A DNA stretch of 32,381 nucleotides from CAZJLP01 sp964546955 (GCA_964546955.1 CAZJLP010000053.1:1-32381); one strand, 5' to 3'. Positions 7,565-16,293 are shown, counted from the first letter of the stretch. Notes: a model not told the origin generated them from the sequence alone. Translations and numbers: made by a program.

Positions 7565-10120
7565 TTAGTTCTTCCCGATCGCAAAAGGAGCGTACGGTTC
7601 TCCGGCCGGAGCGAGCGCGATTCGTTCTCCTCTGACCGTGCGGACCGTTAGAGTGGCTCCATTGAGATTCTCCGCGACCTGGCCGTTTCGATAAACGGCG
7701 ACGCTCGCAGAACCCCACGGATTAACGATCTGGCAATCTCCCCCGCGCTGGGACTCGACCTCTACAAGTCGCACTTTGCCTGCCGCTTGGGCAGCGGTCA
7801 CCATGAAGGCGCCGCGCGCCAGCAATCGAAAGGTGACGTCCCAGTCTTTCGGCCAGGCGGGAAACACCTGGATTTTCGTCTCCGTCAAATCGGGATTGGT
7901 CGAGCTCGCGAGCAGCGACTGGTGAATACCGAACGAGAGCCCGCCGATGTGTTCGGCGTCGATGGCTCCCGGGCCTTCGCGCAGGCGCAGCCGGTTGCGA
8001 AAGATCTGCGCCCCGCCTGTTCCTTCTGCGTCAATGAAACTGCCCAGACGGTTAAAGCCGAGGAAGCGGCTTTTCAGCTCGGGTTCAGGGCCCATGGGCT
8101 CGATCGCGCCGTCGCCGGCATAGACGAACGATCCAAAGGGCCGGGGACCCGCACTGCGCTGCCGCTGGCCATCGCCAGATTGCGCCGCACGCTGCCGTTG
8201 GCGGGCTGCAGCGCGCTCTGGGTTGACCGTGTCAAAGTTGCCGCGCTTGCCCGAACCCGGCCCCGGCGAAGCCAGATTGTCCGCGATATCCTGCCACTTG
8301 GGGCGAAGCTCCTCATCCACCCTGAGGATCTCCGAAGCGCGGCGCGCCAAAGGGAAAATGGTCGCCATCGCATTGAGCTCGCTGGGGGTATCGGAGGAAT
8401 CCCAATCGCTCTCGATGCGATTGACGTGATGGATGTGGTACTTTCCATCAGCCTCCTTTTTCACATTCGGAAAATTCCGATAAAACTCCGCCACGCCTTT
8501 GATCATGGGATAGGCCTTGTCGCGCAGCCACGCCTTGTCGCCGGTAAATTCATAACGCTGCCAGAATTGGGAGGCCACCCCGACAGCCCCGGACAGGAAA
8601 TGCGTGCAATGGCCGAAGATGCCCTGGCCTTTGGTGGGCACCACGAGCCGGCCATGCACGTACTTGCCGTCGTTCAAAAAATTGTAGCGGCTGCTATGCC
8701 GGTTTTTTGTTTCCACCCAAGCCTGGAACTCGGGCGAACGGTCCTCGTACGATTTTCGCGCAAGGAAGAGATCTTGAAATTCCTGCACGAGCGTGTCCGG
8801 CAATTTTTCCGGTCCACTGAAGAACGTAATCTCGGGAATGTAGATGCCCTGCGATCCCCACTGTTGGCGCGCGGCCAGGGCGCACGCATCGTACATCCCA
8901 GAGTAGAACGAAAAGAACGGATCCGAAAGCTCGAGGTGCCCCGATGACATCAGGTCGCGATAATAGGCGTCGGTATTTGCATGCCAGTATTGCGACCCCC
9001 AGCGACGGTAGTCCCCGTTCGTGTACCAAAGCATCCCGCCAAAGCGAGGCGGATACGGACCTCGAGAACTGGCGTTCATCAGGTACATGAAATAGACGTA
9101 ATTTCCGCCGACAAAATCAGCCTGTTTGTCGCCGCTCGACATTGCCACGAAGCCGCGCGACCAAAAATCATGCCAGGAGGTCGCCGTGTCCGCGGCAAGG
9201 CCGGCGAATCCGTGTGATACCGCCGACTGCAATGTCGCCACGGCAGCCGACGCCGTGTCATGCTTGCGATCGAAACTGGCCGCGGTGGAGATCAGGACGG
9301 TGAATTTACCGCGGCCTGCCGGCACGGCGAGTTGCACGGTGGATTCGTTTAAATAACGCGCCTTTGAGGAGCGTCCTTCGACCCCGATTGCGACGGCCGA
9401 GGAATCATAAAAATCGAATTCCTCAAAACGCTGCGTGAGCGTAATGCGCCCGTCGCGGATCCCCAGCTGCGATGTCGCCGTATGGTTGGCTGTCTGGACC
9501 TTGACCGCATGCTCGCGCATGAGCCGGTAATTCTCCCCGAAGAAGCCCTGCATCTGGTATCGCAGCATGCGGAGATTGATGCTGATCGGCTCAGGGTGGG
9601 ACCGCTGATCGTCGATCTCCACCGCCATGACATCCGCTTTCGGCCAGCCCAAGACCCGCACTGTGACCCCGCGGCCTTTCACCGACATGATGCCATCGTA
9701 GAGGGAAAGATCCTGCCGGAACTCTGGACCGACGAAGACATCGTCGCCGGCCGCAACGACGTTGATATCCACATAGCCGCATCCGCTCGCATAGTCGGAA
9801 TCGGCGCGGGGAAAGCTGACGGTCGATGCATCGACCGCAAACACGTCGACCCGATTGATCTGAAACTTCAGCGCCGTCGGTGTAGTCCAGACAAGGCTTC
9901 CCATCCGGCCCGTGCCGATGGGCATACCCTCCTCGCTGCGCGTCACCGGCTCGCTATAGTGAAGGTCGCCGCCTGAAATTGCGCGCCGCAGATCAATTTT
10001 TTCTGCCGAAACGAGGCTGGCGGTCAGCGAGAATGAAATGGAAACCAGCAAGCGCCGGTAACGCGAAATTCGGGACGTGAGCAAGCGTGGCCGCCCGGAT
10101 TTTTGGGAGCAGGCATTCAT
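7565..10120 (-). CDS. Secreted GH95-like (alpha/alpha)6 glycoside hydrolase
   Basis: This is an 851-residue protein from ATG 10118-10120, with GAGGG about 12 bases upstream. The frame is open further upstream, to 10357, but that part overlaps a broken gene and lacks protein character. Residues 1-39 are a signal peptide ending in SLVSA. The N-terminal domain has the glycosidase-type phrase MPIGTGRMGSLVW…FQINRVDVF seen in GH95 and related DUF5703 proteins. The middle has barrel motifs (GGMLWYTNGDYRRWGSQYWH, then WDSSDTPSELNAMATIFPLA). The end has the GH95-style C-terminal beta domain (IQVFPAWPKDWDVTFRLLAR). A Gln/Arg-rich stretch (ARQRQRAAQSGDGQRQRSAG) is unusual. Likely substrates are plant or algal polysaccharide side chains, acting in the periplasm or outside the cell. 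The catalytic acid is not assigned, and the exact GH family is uncertain. Confidence 0.8.
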   Translation of the reverse strand: MNACSQKSGRPRLLTSRISRYRRLLVSISFSLTASLVSAEKIDLRRAISGGDLHYSEPVTRSEEGMPIGTGRMGSLVWTTPTALKFQINRVDVFAVDASTVSFPRADSDYASGCGYVDINVVAAGDDVFVGPEFRQDLSLYDGIMSVKGRGVTVRVLGWPKADVMAVEIDDQRSHPEPISINLRMLRYQMQGFFGENYRLMREHAVKVQTANHTATSQLGIRDGRITLTQRFEEFDFYDSSAVAIGVEGRSSKARYLNESTVQLAVPAGRGKFTVLISTAASFDRKHDTASAAVATLQSAVSHGFAGLAADTATSWHDFWSRGFVAMSSGDKQADFVGGNYVYFMYLMNASSRGPYPPRFGGMLWYTNGDYRRWGSQYWHANTDAYYRDLMSSGHLELSDPFFSFYSGMYDACALAARQQWGSQGIYIPEITFFSGPEKLPDTLVQEFQDLFLARKSYEDRSPEFQAWVETKNRHSSRYNFLNDGKYVHGRLVVPTKGQGIFGHCTHFLSGAVGVASQFWQRYEFTGDKAWLRDKAYPMIKGVAEFYRNFPNVKKEADGKYHIHHVNRIESDWDSSDTPSELNAMATIFPLARRASEILRVDEELRPKWQDIADNLASPGPGSGKRGNFDTVNPERAAARQRQRAAQSGDGQRQRSAGPRPFGSFVYAGDGAIEPMGPEPELKSRFLGFNRLGSFIDAEGTGGAQIFRNRLRLREGPGAIDAEHIGGLSFGIHQSLLASSTNPDLTETKIQVFPAWPKDWDVTFRLLARGAFMVTAAQAAGKVRLVEVESQRGGDCQIVNPWGSASVAVYRNGQVAENLNGATLTVRTVRGERIALAPAGEPYAPFAIGKN

Positions 10121-10236
10121 AGTAAGGGGTCCCTCGAGCAGAGCGCTAACGCCCATGGCCGCAAGACCCGAATCGGTTTCGGCGCACTCCAAAAAGAGGA
10201 TGCCTTCACTGTAGGGTGCTCGGAATCGGTCCGCGC

Positions 10237-10529
10237 TCACTGCCTTGGGGTCGAGCCCGCGTCCCCGCGGAACTCCTCCTCGACCCTTGGCGCCGCCGGC
10301 ACTTGCTGGTCCCGGGATTCCCGGTAACGCAAACACCCGAGTAAAAACAGCGGCCAAGCCGGAACCGCGATCGTTGGGTCAACTTTTTCGGGGAGCAGTC
10401 CCCACAATTGCGGATGGTGCCAGCACAACTCCTGCTTGCTGCTGTCGCGATGCTAGCGAATTCCCGCCTGAGTTTTCGAATCTCGTGAACGAGCTCGTCC
10501 CGCGTCAAACGGTCAAGGTCCTCGTCCAT
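10237..10529 (-). pseudogene. Broken small conserved gene (CWHHP…LLPEK family)
   Basis: From ATG 10527-10529 the first frame reads MDEDLDRLTRDELVHEIRKL. The rest of the family pattern is in another frame: GI, R, a stop, HRDSS, then ELCWHHPQLWGLLPEKVDPT and IAVPAWPLFLLGCLRYRESR, to a stop at about 10237. One missing base just after KL and a GAG-to-TAG change explain both defects. I recognise the pattern as a small uncharacterised protein (about 75-95 residues) found across several bacterial phyla. The family assignment is from memory. It lies about 116 bp upstream of the hydrolase gene, on the same strand. Confidence 0.7.
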
Positions 10530-10731
10530 CTCGCATCATCACACAGCCCTTGCTCGGCGCGACGACAGAGGAAAATTTCCGATCCGTCCTGCCCTGCTGA
10601 AAAGGAATATCTGTCCTCGTCACAGCGTCGCTGACGTCTAAAGGATTGAGCATTCCAGGAATCAAGCCTAACCAATCGCCAGGAATCGTCCCGCAGCCGC
10701 GGGATGTCTCATTCCAAAAAGGCTTTCTCCC

Positions 10732-11127
10732 GTGGTTCATTTTCCCCGCATTCTCTTCTTCGTGGTGCTACTCGCCTCGGCAGGATGCACGACGTCCTCC
10801 TCGACCGTTTCCGACCGGTTGTTCTTCGGCCGGTCGACTCCGGGTGGAGGCGAAGTGACGGAGGTACAGTGGCGCGCTTTTGTGACGGAAGTCATCGTGC
10901 CGCGGTTTCCCGAGGGCTTCAGCGTGTGGCTTGGGTCGGGACACTGGAAGGGTGATGACGGCACGCCCGTCTCGGAGCAGACCTGCGTGCTCGAGATCGT
11001 GCACAGGAGAGACCCGAGGGTAGACGCTAAACTGGAGGAAATCGCGCACGCCTACCGCCAGCGATTTAACCAGGATGCCGTCATGGGCGTCCGCACGCCC
11101 GTCTACCTGACGTTTTGGAAGCGATGA
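10732..11127 (+). CDS. DUF3574 lipoprotein
   Basis: This is a 131-residue protein starting at GTG 10732. No ATG is available in this frame, and AAGG lies about a dozen bases upstream. Residues 1-19 form a lipoprotein signal with lipobox LASAGC, so Cys19 would be lipidated and the protein anchored facing the periplasm. The body carries the DUF3574 pattern: RLFFGRSTPGGGEVTEVQW, FVTEVIVPRFPEGFSVW, GHWKGDDGTPVSEQTCVLEI. The function of the family is unknown. Its length is typical. It stands alone between the divergent hydrolase block and the convergent cytochrome-like gene, whose stop lies about 40 bp away. Confidence 0.82.
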   Translation: MVHFPRILFFVVLLASAGCTTSSSTVSDRLFFGRSTPGGGEVTEVQWRAFVTEVIVPRFPEGFSVWLGSGHWKGDDGTPVSEQTCVLEIVHRRDPRVDAKLEEIAHAYRQRFNQDAVMGVRTPVYLTFWKR

Positions 11128-11165
11128 TAGCCACGCCCTTTTTGTGATGATTGGACGGAGGTCGC

Positions 11166-12827
11166 TCACCACGTGCTAGCGGCCCCTCCCCAATCGAGCA
11201 TGAGATTCCATCGGTACGTCCGCTCCTCCGGCAGTGTCGGCGTTTTTCCGTTTTCAATCACCGCATAGACATTCGTTGGCGGCACGATGGTCGCATCGCG
11301 ACCGAAGATGAAGTCCTGGTCCTGCACGATAGTCAGATACGCTTTGTTCAGCGCCAAGGCGCGCCCCTTCGAGGGGGTGATCAGTTCATGAACGTCTCGA
11401 GCGCGTGATACTTTTTCGAAGTCCACTTCTCCGTTCGATTTGAACCAGCGTGCGGCCATCTCCTCATTGTTTCGGAATTCACTGCCGCCGCCAACGCGTG
11501 CGAGATAGGTCGCGATTTCGCCTCGGGCTTCGCCGCGCGTCGGCGCATCGGGCATGCCCTTGAGATTGATGTACCCCCAGCCTGCCCGGCCATCGATCTT
11601 GCGAGCAAGGCTGAATGTCTTGTCTACGGTGGAGCCGATGGAATTATGGCAACCCATGCAGAACATCGTTTCTTCGAAAGTATTCGCGCGCAGACGCCCC
11701 TGGCTGTCCTCGATGAAACCCTGCAGCGACCAGCCAGATCCGTTGTCGAGGCCCCAGTCGCCGAGGTTCGCGTAACCGGGTAGATTGCCCGCTTCCTTTT
11801 CGAAGGCTTCGAGTTGGTAGCGACGCGCATAAACCGTTTTGGAATATTCGCGCCATTTGCGCATGTAGCGCACCTCCTTCATGCGCGTGGAGGGGCCAAC
11901 CTCTCCACTTTTCGACACTCCGACGTAACGAACGGTATGGAGAAATTCGACTCCTTCCGGGTAAAGGTGACTGTCAATATAGGCATCGGCGGCTTGGCCG
12001 ACGTAGGCCTCGACCCGGGAGACGTGATGCGCGGTGCCGAGTGCTCCGTCGCCGTCCAGGTCCTTGCCTATGGTTCGCTCGTCTACCGGGAGGCAGCCGA
12101 TCGCATCGAGTCCTTTGATCTTGGCCTCCATGATAGCGAGATTCGCCAAATACACGTCGCGAGAGTAATGTCCTGCCGCACTGGTGCGGAACTTTTCCGG
12201 CAGACGAACCATCACGTCGTCGGTGGAGCCGTTCGTAGGCCAGAAGGTGCTCGGCAGGGGTTTGTAGTTGAACGCTACCCAGTGACTGCCGTCCTTCGCC
12301 AGGCCATCGCCGTCGAAAGCGTCGGCGCCGAGCTGGAGGTCCGCGAGATCGGGAATCCAGCCCTTGAAATTCGCCTGTTGGAGCCGGCCGGCGAGTTCCG
12401 AGTAATTGTCCTCGGCCACGTAGGCCTTGATCTCGTCGTCTCCGATCGCGGCGACGCGCAGCGTGCGATCCTCAAAGAGATTCTTCCAGTGATTGGTCTG
12501 CCCAAGATCGCTAAAACTGTAGGCCACCTGCAAATCCTGGTCGTTCATTACATTCTCGCGCCCAGGCAGCTCGTTCTGATGGCAGATGTAGCACGGGTTG
12601 TGCAGCCCTTCGGTGCGAGTATAACACTGCGGAGGGACAATCGCCTCACGATTGTAGACCGTCGCGAGAGGGTGGCCTTCCGTCACCGGGGGGCGGACCG
12701 AGCGGTTTTGACGGAGGCGCTCGATCACCTGCCGATACAGTTCGTCGCTTTCGGCGGAGCCGGCAGCGGAGGCTGTCAGAACAGTGGGCAGCAGGAAAAC
12801 GGCGCAGGCCAGGGCGGCGAACTTCAT
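11166..12827 (-). CDS. Exported protein with two CxxCH heme-binding motifs
   Basis: This is a 553-residue protein from ATG 12825-12827. The frame is open to 12878, but the extra residues precede a good signal peptide (MKFAALACAVFLLPTVLTAS, cleaved after about residue 20). CYICH at residues 79-83 and CMGCH at 390-394 are c-type heme-attachment motifs, implying a periplasmic electron carrier or redox enzyme. DGDG segments (near residue 172 and at DLDGDGALG) could bind calcium. The family name is not known to me. It is divergent from the PhoX/DUF839-like gene at 13124 across a ~300 bp gap, which suggests shared regulation. The gene ends with TGA at 11166-11168. Confidence 0.75.
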   Translation of the reverse strand: MKFAALACAVFLLPTVLTASAAGSAESDELYRQVIERLRQNRSVRPPVTEGHPLATVYNREAIVPPQCYTRTEGLHNPCYICHQNELPGRENVMNDQDLQVAYSFSDLGQTNHWKNLFEDRTLRVAAIGDDEIKAYVAEDNYSELAGRLQQANFKGWIPDLADLQLGADAFDGDGLAKDGSHWVAFNYKPLPSTFWPTNGSTDDVMVRLPEKFRTSAAGHYSRDVYLANLAIMEAKIKGLDAIGCLPVDERTIGKDLDGDGALGTAHHVSRVEAYVGQAADAYIDSHLYPEGVEFLHTVRYVGVSKSGEVGPSTRMKEVRYMRKWREYSKTVYARRYQLEAFEKEAGNLPGYANLGDWGLDNGSGWSLQGFIEDSQGRLRANTFEETMFCMGCHNSIGSTVDKTFSLARKIDGRAGWGYINLKGMPDAPTRGEARGEIATYLARVGGGSEFRNNEEMAARWFKSNGEVDFEKVSRARDVHELITPSKGRALALNKAYLTIVQDQDFIFGRDATIVPPTNVYAVIENGKTPTLPEERTYRWNLMLDWGGAASTW

Positions 12828-13123
12828 GGAGTACGGAGAGACACGAACCGAAGTAGCGGTCGCGCGCGGGGCGACCAAGCGCGCAAATGTTACAAGTACG
12901 TTTCAACGCAAAATAAATGAGAAGAATGTCACGGATAAGAAACGGGTTGTATTCATCGCTTTGGTACGCCGGTTAACGACGCGAAAAAGTAACCTGCCGA
13001 TGAGGCTTTCGCTTTGATCGTCGGCGCACGTTGGGCTCACTAGCCGCGTGCAATCCTCAGCGCGTGTGCGCCGGATGCCACTCCTTCACCTCACCGAACT
13101 GGGTGCTTTTCCGCACCATTCCC
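12828..13123. promoter_or_regulatory. Divergent intergenic region between two exported-protein genes
   Basis: These 296 bases separate the starts of two divergent genes and must hold at least one promoter for each. The part from about 12890 to 12960 is clearly AT-richer than its surroundings. I could not fix a -35/-10 pair or a Pho box with confidence. A CxxCH-like reading (VCAGCHSF) near 13065, in frame with the right-hand gene, is probably chance. Confidence 0.4.
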
Positions 13124-14656
13124 ATGATAAAACATCACTGCATTGGTTCCAAACTTGTTGTCGGCACGACTGCCCTGGCCGCAACGCTGACTTGCATCGA
13201 AGTCCGCGCGGGCTCCGATATCTGGTTCACTCCCCTCACCCAGTCCGCGCCCGTCCAGGCGCCGAATTCACTGGCCGAAACCGCTGCGCCGTGGGTGACG
13301 CCCGCCGGCATTCTTCAGACCGACCTGCTCAGCCTGCGTGAGATCGAAGACAAGGTCCTCAGTCCTCTGCAATCGATCGTGCGTGTTCCGGCCGGCAGCA
13401 GCGGCTCGATGATCGATATGATCGCCTATGATCCGACAGGCCAGTTCCTCTTCCTGCCTCACGAAACGCCCTTCGGTGCCGGTGTTTCCCGTCACGACGT
13501 CCAAGCTCGCCATACTGAGATCATTTTCCAGGGCGACTCCAAAGGGGCAACCGGCAACTGGACAAACGATTTTGGAGCCTTCGATCCGTGCCGTTTCACG
13601 CCGAACGGCACGCTGTTCCTCGCGGAGGAATGGGCGGGCCTCGGTCGTGTCGTCGAGGTGATGAATCCGTTCGACAAAGCCTCCGACGTAAAGACGCGCG
13701 TGCTCGAGAGCATTGCCAATGTCGCACATGAAGGCATTAACTTCAGCGAGCAGTCCCCGAGGGTGATCTACTTCATCGACGAGTGGAACTCGGGTTCGAT
13801 CTACAAGTTCGTGATGAAGCACAAGGGAGACTACACGCAGGGCCAGACCTTCGTGCTAAAGGTCGACGCGTACAAAGGCAACCCGGCGGACGACTGGAAC
13901 CAGCCGTCCAATGCCATGCAGCCCCGCACGGGCCTGGCGACATGGATCCCGCTTACAAATGCCGACGGCGTTCCGCTGCCCGGCATTCGCGACCCCTTCA
14001 AAGACGGCCCGAGCGTAGATCCCCGCACGAATTCCAACGCTCTCGGCGGTCGCGGCGCGGCCGATGACGTCAGTGGCACGCCTTATGGTCGCCCCGAGGA
14101 TGTCGAAATCACGAAGCTCAAGAACGGCAACGAAGTCGTCTACATCGCAATGACGTCCGAAAACACGATCTATTCGTTTGAGATCCTGAACGCCAACAAG
14201 GTACGCGTCGGCAAACTGGTGTCTCCAGCAACTCCAAAGAATCTTGGTTTCCCGGCCACGACCGGCGTGCTGAATTCGCCGGACAATCTGGCAAAGGACG
14301 CTCTCGGCAACATCTACATCCAGGAAGATGCGCCCAACAATTCCACCACGGGCGGCGATATCTGGTTCGCACGTGACGCCGATAACGACGGCGTGGCGGA
14401 GTCCCTCGACCACTTCATGAGCATCCGTGTCGACGGTTCGGAAGGCACCGGCATTATTTTCAACCCGGCGAAGCCGACGGAATTTGTCATCGCGGTGCAG
14501 CATCCGACCAGCACGGACCTGGCTGTTGTGCCGAACGGCCTCGGAGACGCTGTCTGGGCTTTCGATCTTTCCAATGTCGATAACCAGAAGTTCATCAAAA
14601 AACTCGAACAGGCAGGCCGCCGGGCACAAGGACACGGCCACAAGGACCGCGACTAA
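13124..14656 (+). CDS. PhoX/DUF839-like exported protein
   Basis: This is a 510-residue protein from ATG 13124. The frame extends upstream to 13031, but the signal peptide begins here (MIKHHCIGSKLVVGTTALAA, with likely cleavage after EVRA at residue 29). Recurrent acidic-aromatic motifs (FLAEEWAGLGRVVEV, YFIDEWNSGSIYKFV), GRPEDVEI and EDAPNNSTTGGDIWFARDAD fit the PhoX/DUF839 beta-propeller group. In known members that fold binds calcium and iron and hydrolyses phosphomonoesters. Full active-site conservation cannot be confirmed by eye, so phosphatase activity is inferred. It is followed 25 bp later by a strong terminator, so it is probably monocistronic. The His-rich tail (GHGHKDRD) is a small oddity. 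Confidence 0.78.
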   Translation: MIKHHCIGSKLVVGTTALAATLTCIEVRAGSDIWFTPLTQSAPVQAPNSLAETAAPWVTPAGILQTDLLSLREIEDKVLSPLQSIVRVPAGSSGSMIDMIAYDPTGQFLFLPHETPFGAGVSRHDVQARHTEIIFQGDSKGATGNWTNDFGAFDPCRFTPNGTLFLAEEWAGLGRVVEVMNPFDKASDVKTRVLESIANVAHEGINFSEQSPRVIYFIDEWNSGSIYKFVMKHKGDYTQGQTFVLKVDAYKGNPADDWNQPSNAMQPRTGLATWIPLTNADGVPLPGIRDPFKDGPSVDPRTNSNALGGRGAADDVSGTPYGRPEDVEITKLKNGNEVVYIAMTSENTIYSFEILNANKVRVGKLVSPATPKNLGFPATTGVLNSPDNLAKDALGNIYIQEDAPNNSTTGGDIWFARDADNDGVAESLDHFMSIRVDGSEGTGIIFNPAKPTEFVIAVQHPTSTDLAVVPNGLGDAVWAFDLSNVDNQKFIKKLEQAGRRAQGHGHKDRD

Positions 14657-14681
14657 ACCCTCGTCCTGAACCGAATTCTGA

Positions 14682-14708
14682 GGGCGGATTTTGCGATCCG
14701 CCCTTTTT
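14682..14708 (+). terminator. Rho-independent terminator of the PhoX-like gene
   Basis: A perfect 8-bp stem, GGGCGGAT (14682-14689) with ATCCGCCC (14696-14703), a 6-nt loop, then TTTTT. It begins 26 bases after the stop codon at 14654-14656. Confidence 0.92.
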
Positions 14709-14868
14709 CGTCTTCGCCCGCCGCAATCCGCCAACCAGCAAGTACCAAGTCGGATCGATGCCGTCGGTTTGCCAAGGCGGACCATATCACAACCGTGGAT
14801 CTTGATTGGCTCGACAATCTTTCACCATCGTGAGTTGAGCTTGTTACGCCGATCGCTTGAGTGGTGCG

Positions 14869-16113
14869 ATGCGTTTTGCGGCGGACCTTCATCTTCATTC
14901 TCGATTCGCGAGCGGCGTTTCGCCGGCTATGACGCTGGAGAACATTGCACTGTGGGCGCAGCGCAAAGGTCTCGATCTGCTCGGGACCGGCGATTGTCTG
15001 CAAGCGGATTGGGTGGACGAATTGGAGACTGCATTGATCGAGAGGGAGCCCGGCTTTTTTGCACTGCGAGAGGAGATCGAGGAGAAGATATGGCAGCAGC
15101 TGCCGGCAGGCCTGCGGCGTTCGTTGCGCTTCGTTCTCAGCACCGAGGTGTGCTGCGCACCGCCACCGCGAAAGGAAATCGAGGGAATTCATTACTTGCT
15201 CTATTTTCCCTCGTTCGACGAGGCGCGGCGCTTCCGCGAGAAGATGAAGACTCACGGCGATCTGCGCGAAGGACGGCCCACCTTTAACCTCAACTCGCTC
15301 CAGCTTCTCGAGTCCATGCTCGAGCAGGGCCCCCACTGCCATCTCGCGCCTGCGCACGTTTTTAATCCCTGGTTTTCGGCCCTCGGCACGATCGGCGGCG
15401 GCTATTCGCTCGATGAGCTTTTCGGCGATCTGACTTTGCAGCTGCTCGCCGTGGAAACCGGGCTAACTTCCACACCGGCGACCTGTCGACGCGTTTCGAG
15501 CCTCGACCGCCACGCCTTGTTCTCATGCTCCGATGCACACTCGCTCGAAAAGCTCGGCCGCGAGTTCACCGTCCTCGATATCGAACCGAGCTTCCACGCT
15601 CTTTTCGAGGCGATCCGGGTCGGTTTGCCCGACCGCGTTTTACGCACGGTTAAATTTCCATTGATGCAGACGAAGTATTTTCTCAATTGGTGCGGTCATT
15701 GCCAAAAGTCCTTCGATGCGGCGCGGTGCCCCCAGTGTTCCCGCATGCTCGTCGAAGGCTCGCGTGATCGATTGAAGAAAATCGCGGACCGTGTTCAGCC
15801 GCTCTACCCGACGGAGCGCTCACCTCCTTTTCAAGAGCTTAGGCCTCTCGCCCACGTTGCCAGTCGTGTCACCGGCCGCAGCCCGAAGAGCGAGACCGTG
15901 CGGCGTGTATGTCATTCCATTGTCGATACACTTGGCTCCGAGATTCACGTGCTCACGGAAGCCCCTGAGGCATCAATCGCCGCGCTCGCGGGATTGCCTT
16001 TCGCACGTGCGATCGTGGAACAGCGGCACGCGTCCACCGAGCATTTTGCCCCCGCAGCCTCCACGCAAAAAACAACTGAGCAATCGATGCTCGATTTGGA
16101 ATCGCGGGCATGA
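14869..16113 (+). CDS. Endonuclease Q homologue (PHP-domain DNA repair nuclease)
   Basis: This is a 414-residue protein from ATG 14869; a TTG four codons earlier is the alternative. The PHP metal ligands are visible: DLHLH (D6, H8, H10), LLGTGD, LSTEV, PAHVFNPWFSALG, and SCSDAHSLEKLGRE. A zinc-ribbon-like CGHC…CPQC motif follows near residues 273-290 (NWCGHCQKSFDAARCPQCSR), which matches EndoQ architecture and length. EndoQ, first described in archaea and later found in some bacteria, nicks DNA 5' of deaminated bases and abasic sites. Its role here would be cytoplasmic repair of uracil or hypoxanthine lesions. The gene is not obviously in an operon. The Gln/Thr-rich C-terminus is variable in the family. 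Confidence 0.85.
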   Translation: MRFAADLHLHSRFASGVSPAMTLENIALWAQRKGLDLLGTGDCLQADWVDELETALIEREPGFFALREEIEEKIWQQLPAGLRRSLRFVLSTEVCCAPPPRKEIEGIHYLLYFPSFDEARRFREKMKTHGDLREGRPTFNLNSLQLLESMLEQGPHCHLAPAHVFNPWFSALGTIGGGYSLDELFGDLTLQLLAVETGLTSTPATCRRVSSLDRHALFSCSDAHSLEKLGREFTVLDIEPSFHALFEAIRVGLPDRVLRTVKFPLMQTKYFLNWCGHCQKSFDAARCPQCSRMLVEGSRDRLKKIADRVQPLYPTERSPPFQELRPLAHVASRVTGRSPKSETVRRVCHSIVDTLGSEIHVLTEAPEASIAALAGLPFARAIVEQRHASTEHFAPAASTQKTTEQSMLDLESRA

Positions 16114-16212
16114 TGTGAGCGCCAGCCGCTTGGAGCGATTGTCCAAAACCTGCGTTTTGACACTGCAGCCGCAGCGAGCGTGCAGCTAACGAAGGACAAA
16201 GTCGTACCATCC

Positions 16213-16250
16213 TTGACATACATTGCAGTTCTATGCATAAAACCGCAATG
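16213..16250 (+). promoter_or_regulatory. Sigma-70-like promoter overlapped by a 30-bp palindromic operator
   Basis: A perfect -35 TTGACA (16213-16218), a 17-bp spacer and -10 CATAAA (16236-16241) lie about 50 bases before the PadR gene. An inverted repeat covers 16221-16250. Its half-sites CATTGCAGTTCTATG and CATAAAACCGCAATG match at 13 of 15 positions, and it covers most of the spacer and the -10 box. A repressor bound there would block RNA polymerase. Because PadR proteins often repress their own operon, PadR itself is the natural candidate (inference). Confidence 0.75.
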
Positions 16251-16293
16251 CAAGTCTTCACCGTGCTGATGTAGCTCAAATCCAACGTCTAAC

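Noticed and set aside
7787..8947. Open frame of about 390 codons on the plus strand opposite the GH95-like hydrolase gene
   Set aside because: It is antisense to a well-supported hydrolase, with biased composition and no recognisable motif.
10121..10357. N-terminal extension of the GH95-like hydrolase frame to 10357
   Set aside because: It overlaps the broken conserved gene on the same strand in another frame, lacks protein character, and lies upstream of a good signal peptide that begins at 10120.
11814..12920. Open frame of about 370 codons opposite the two-heme-motif gene
   Set aside because: It is a shadow of the minus-strand gene, which has a signal peptide and two CxxCH motifs. The plus reading has no recognisable feature and no ribosome-binding site.
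13031..13123. CxxCH-like motif (VCAGCHSF) in frame upstream of the PhoX-like start
   Set aside because: It would precede the signal peptide, which starts at 13124. The reading frame start is TTG, so chance is the simpler explanation.
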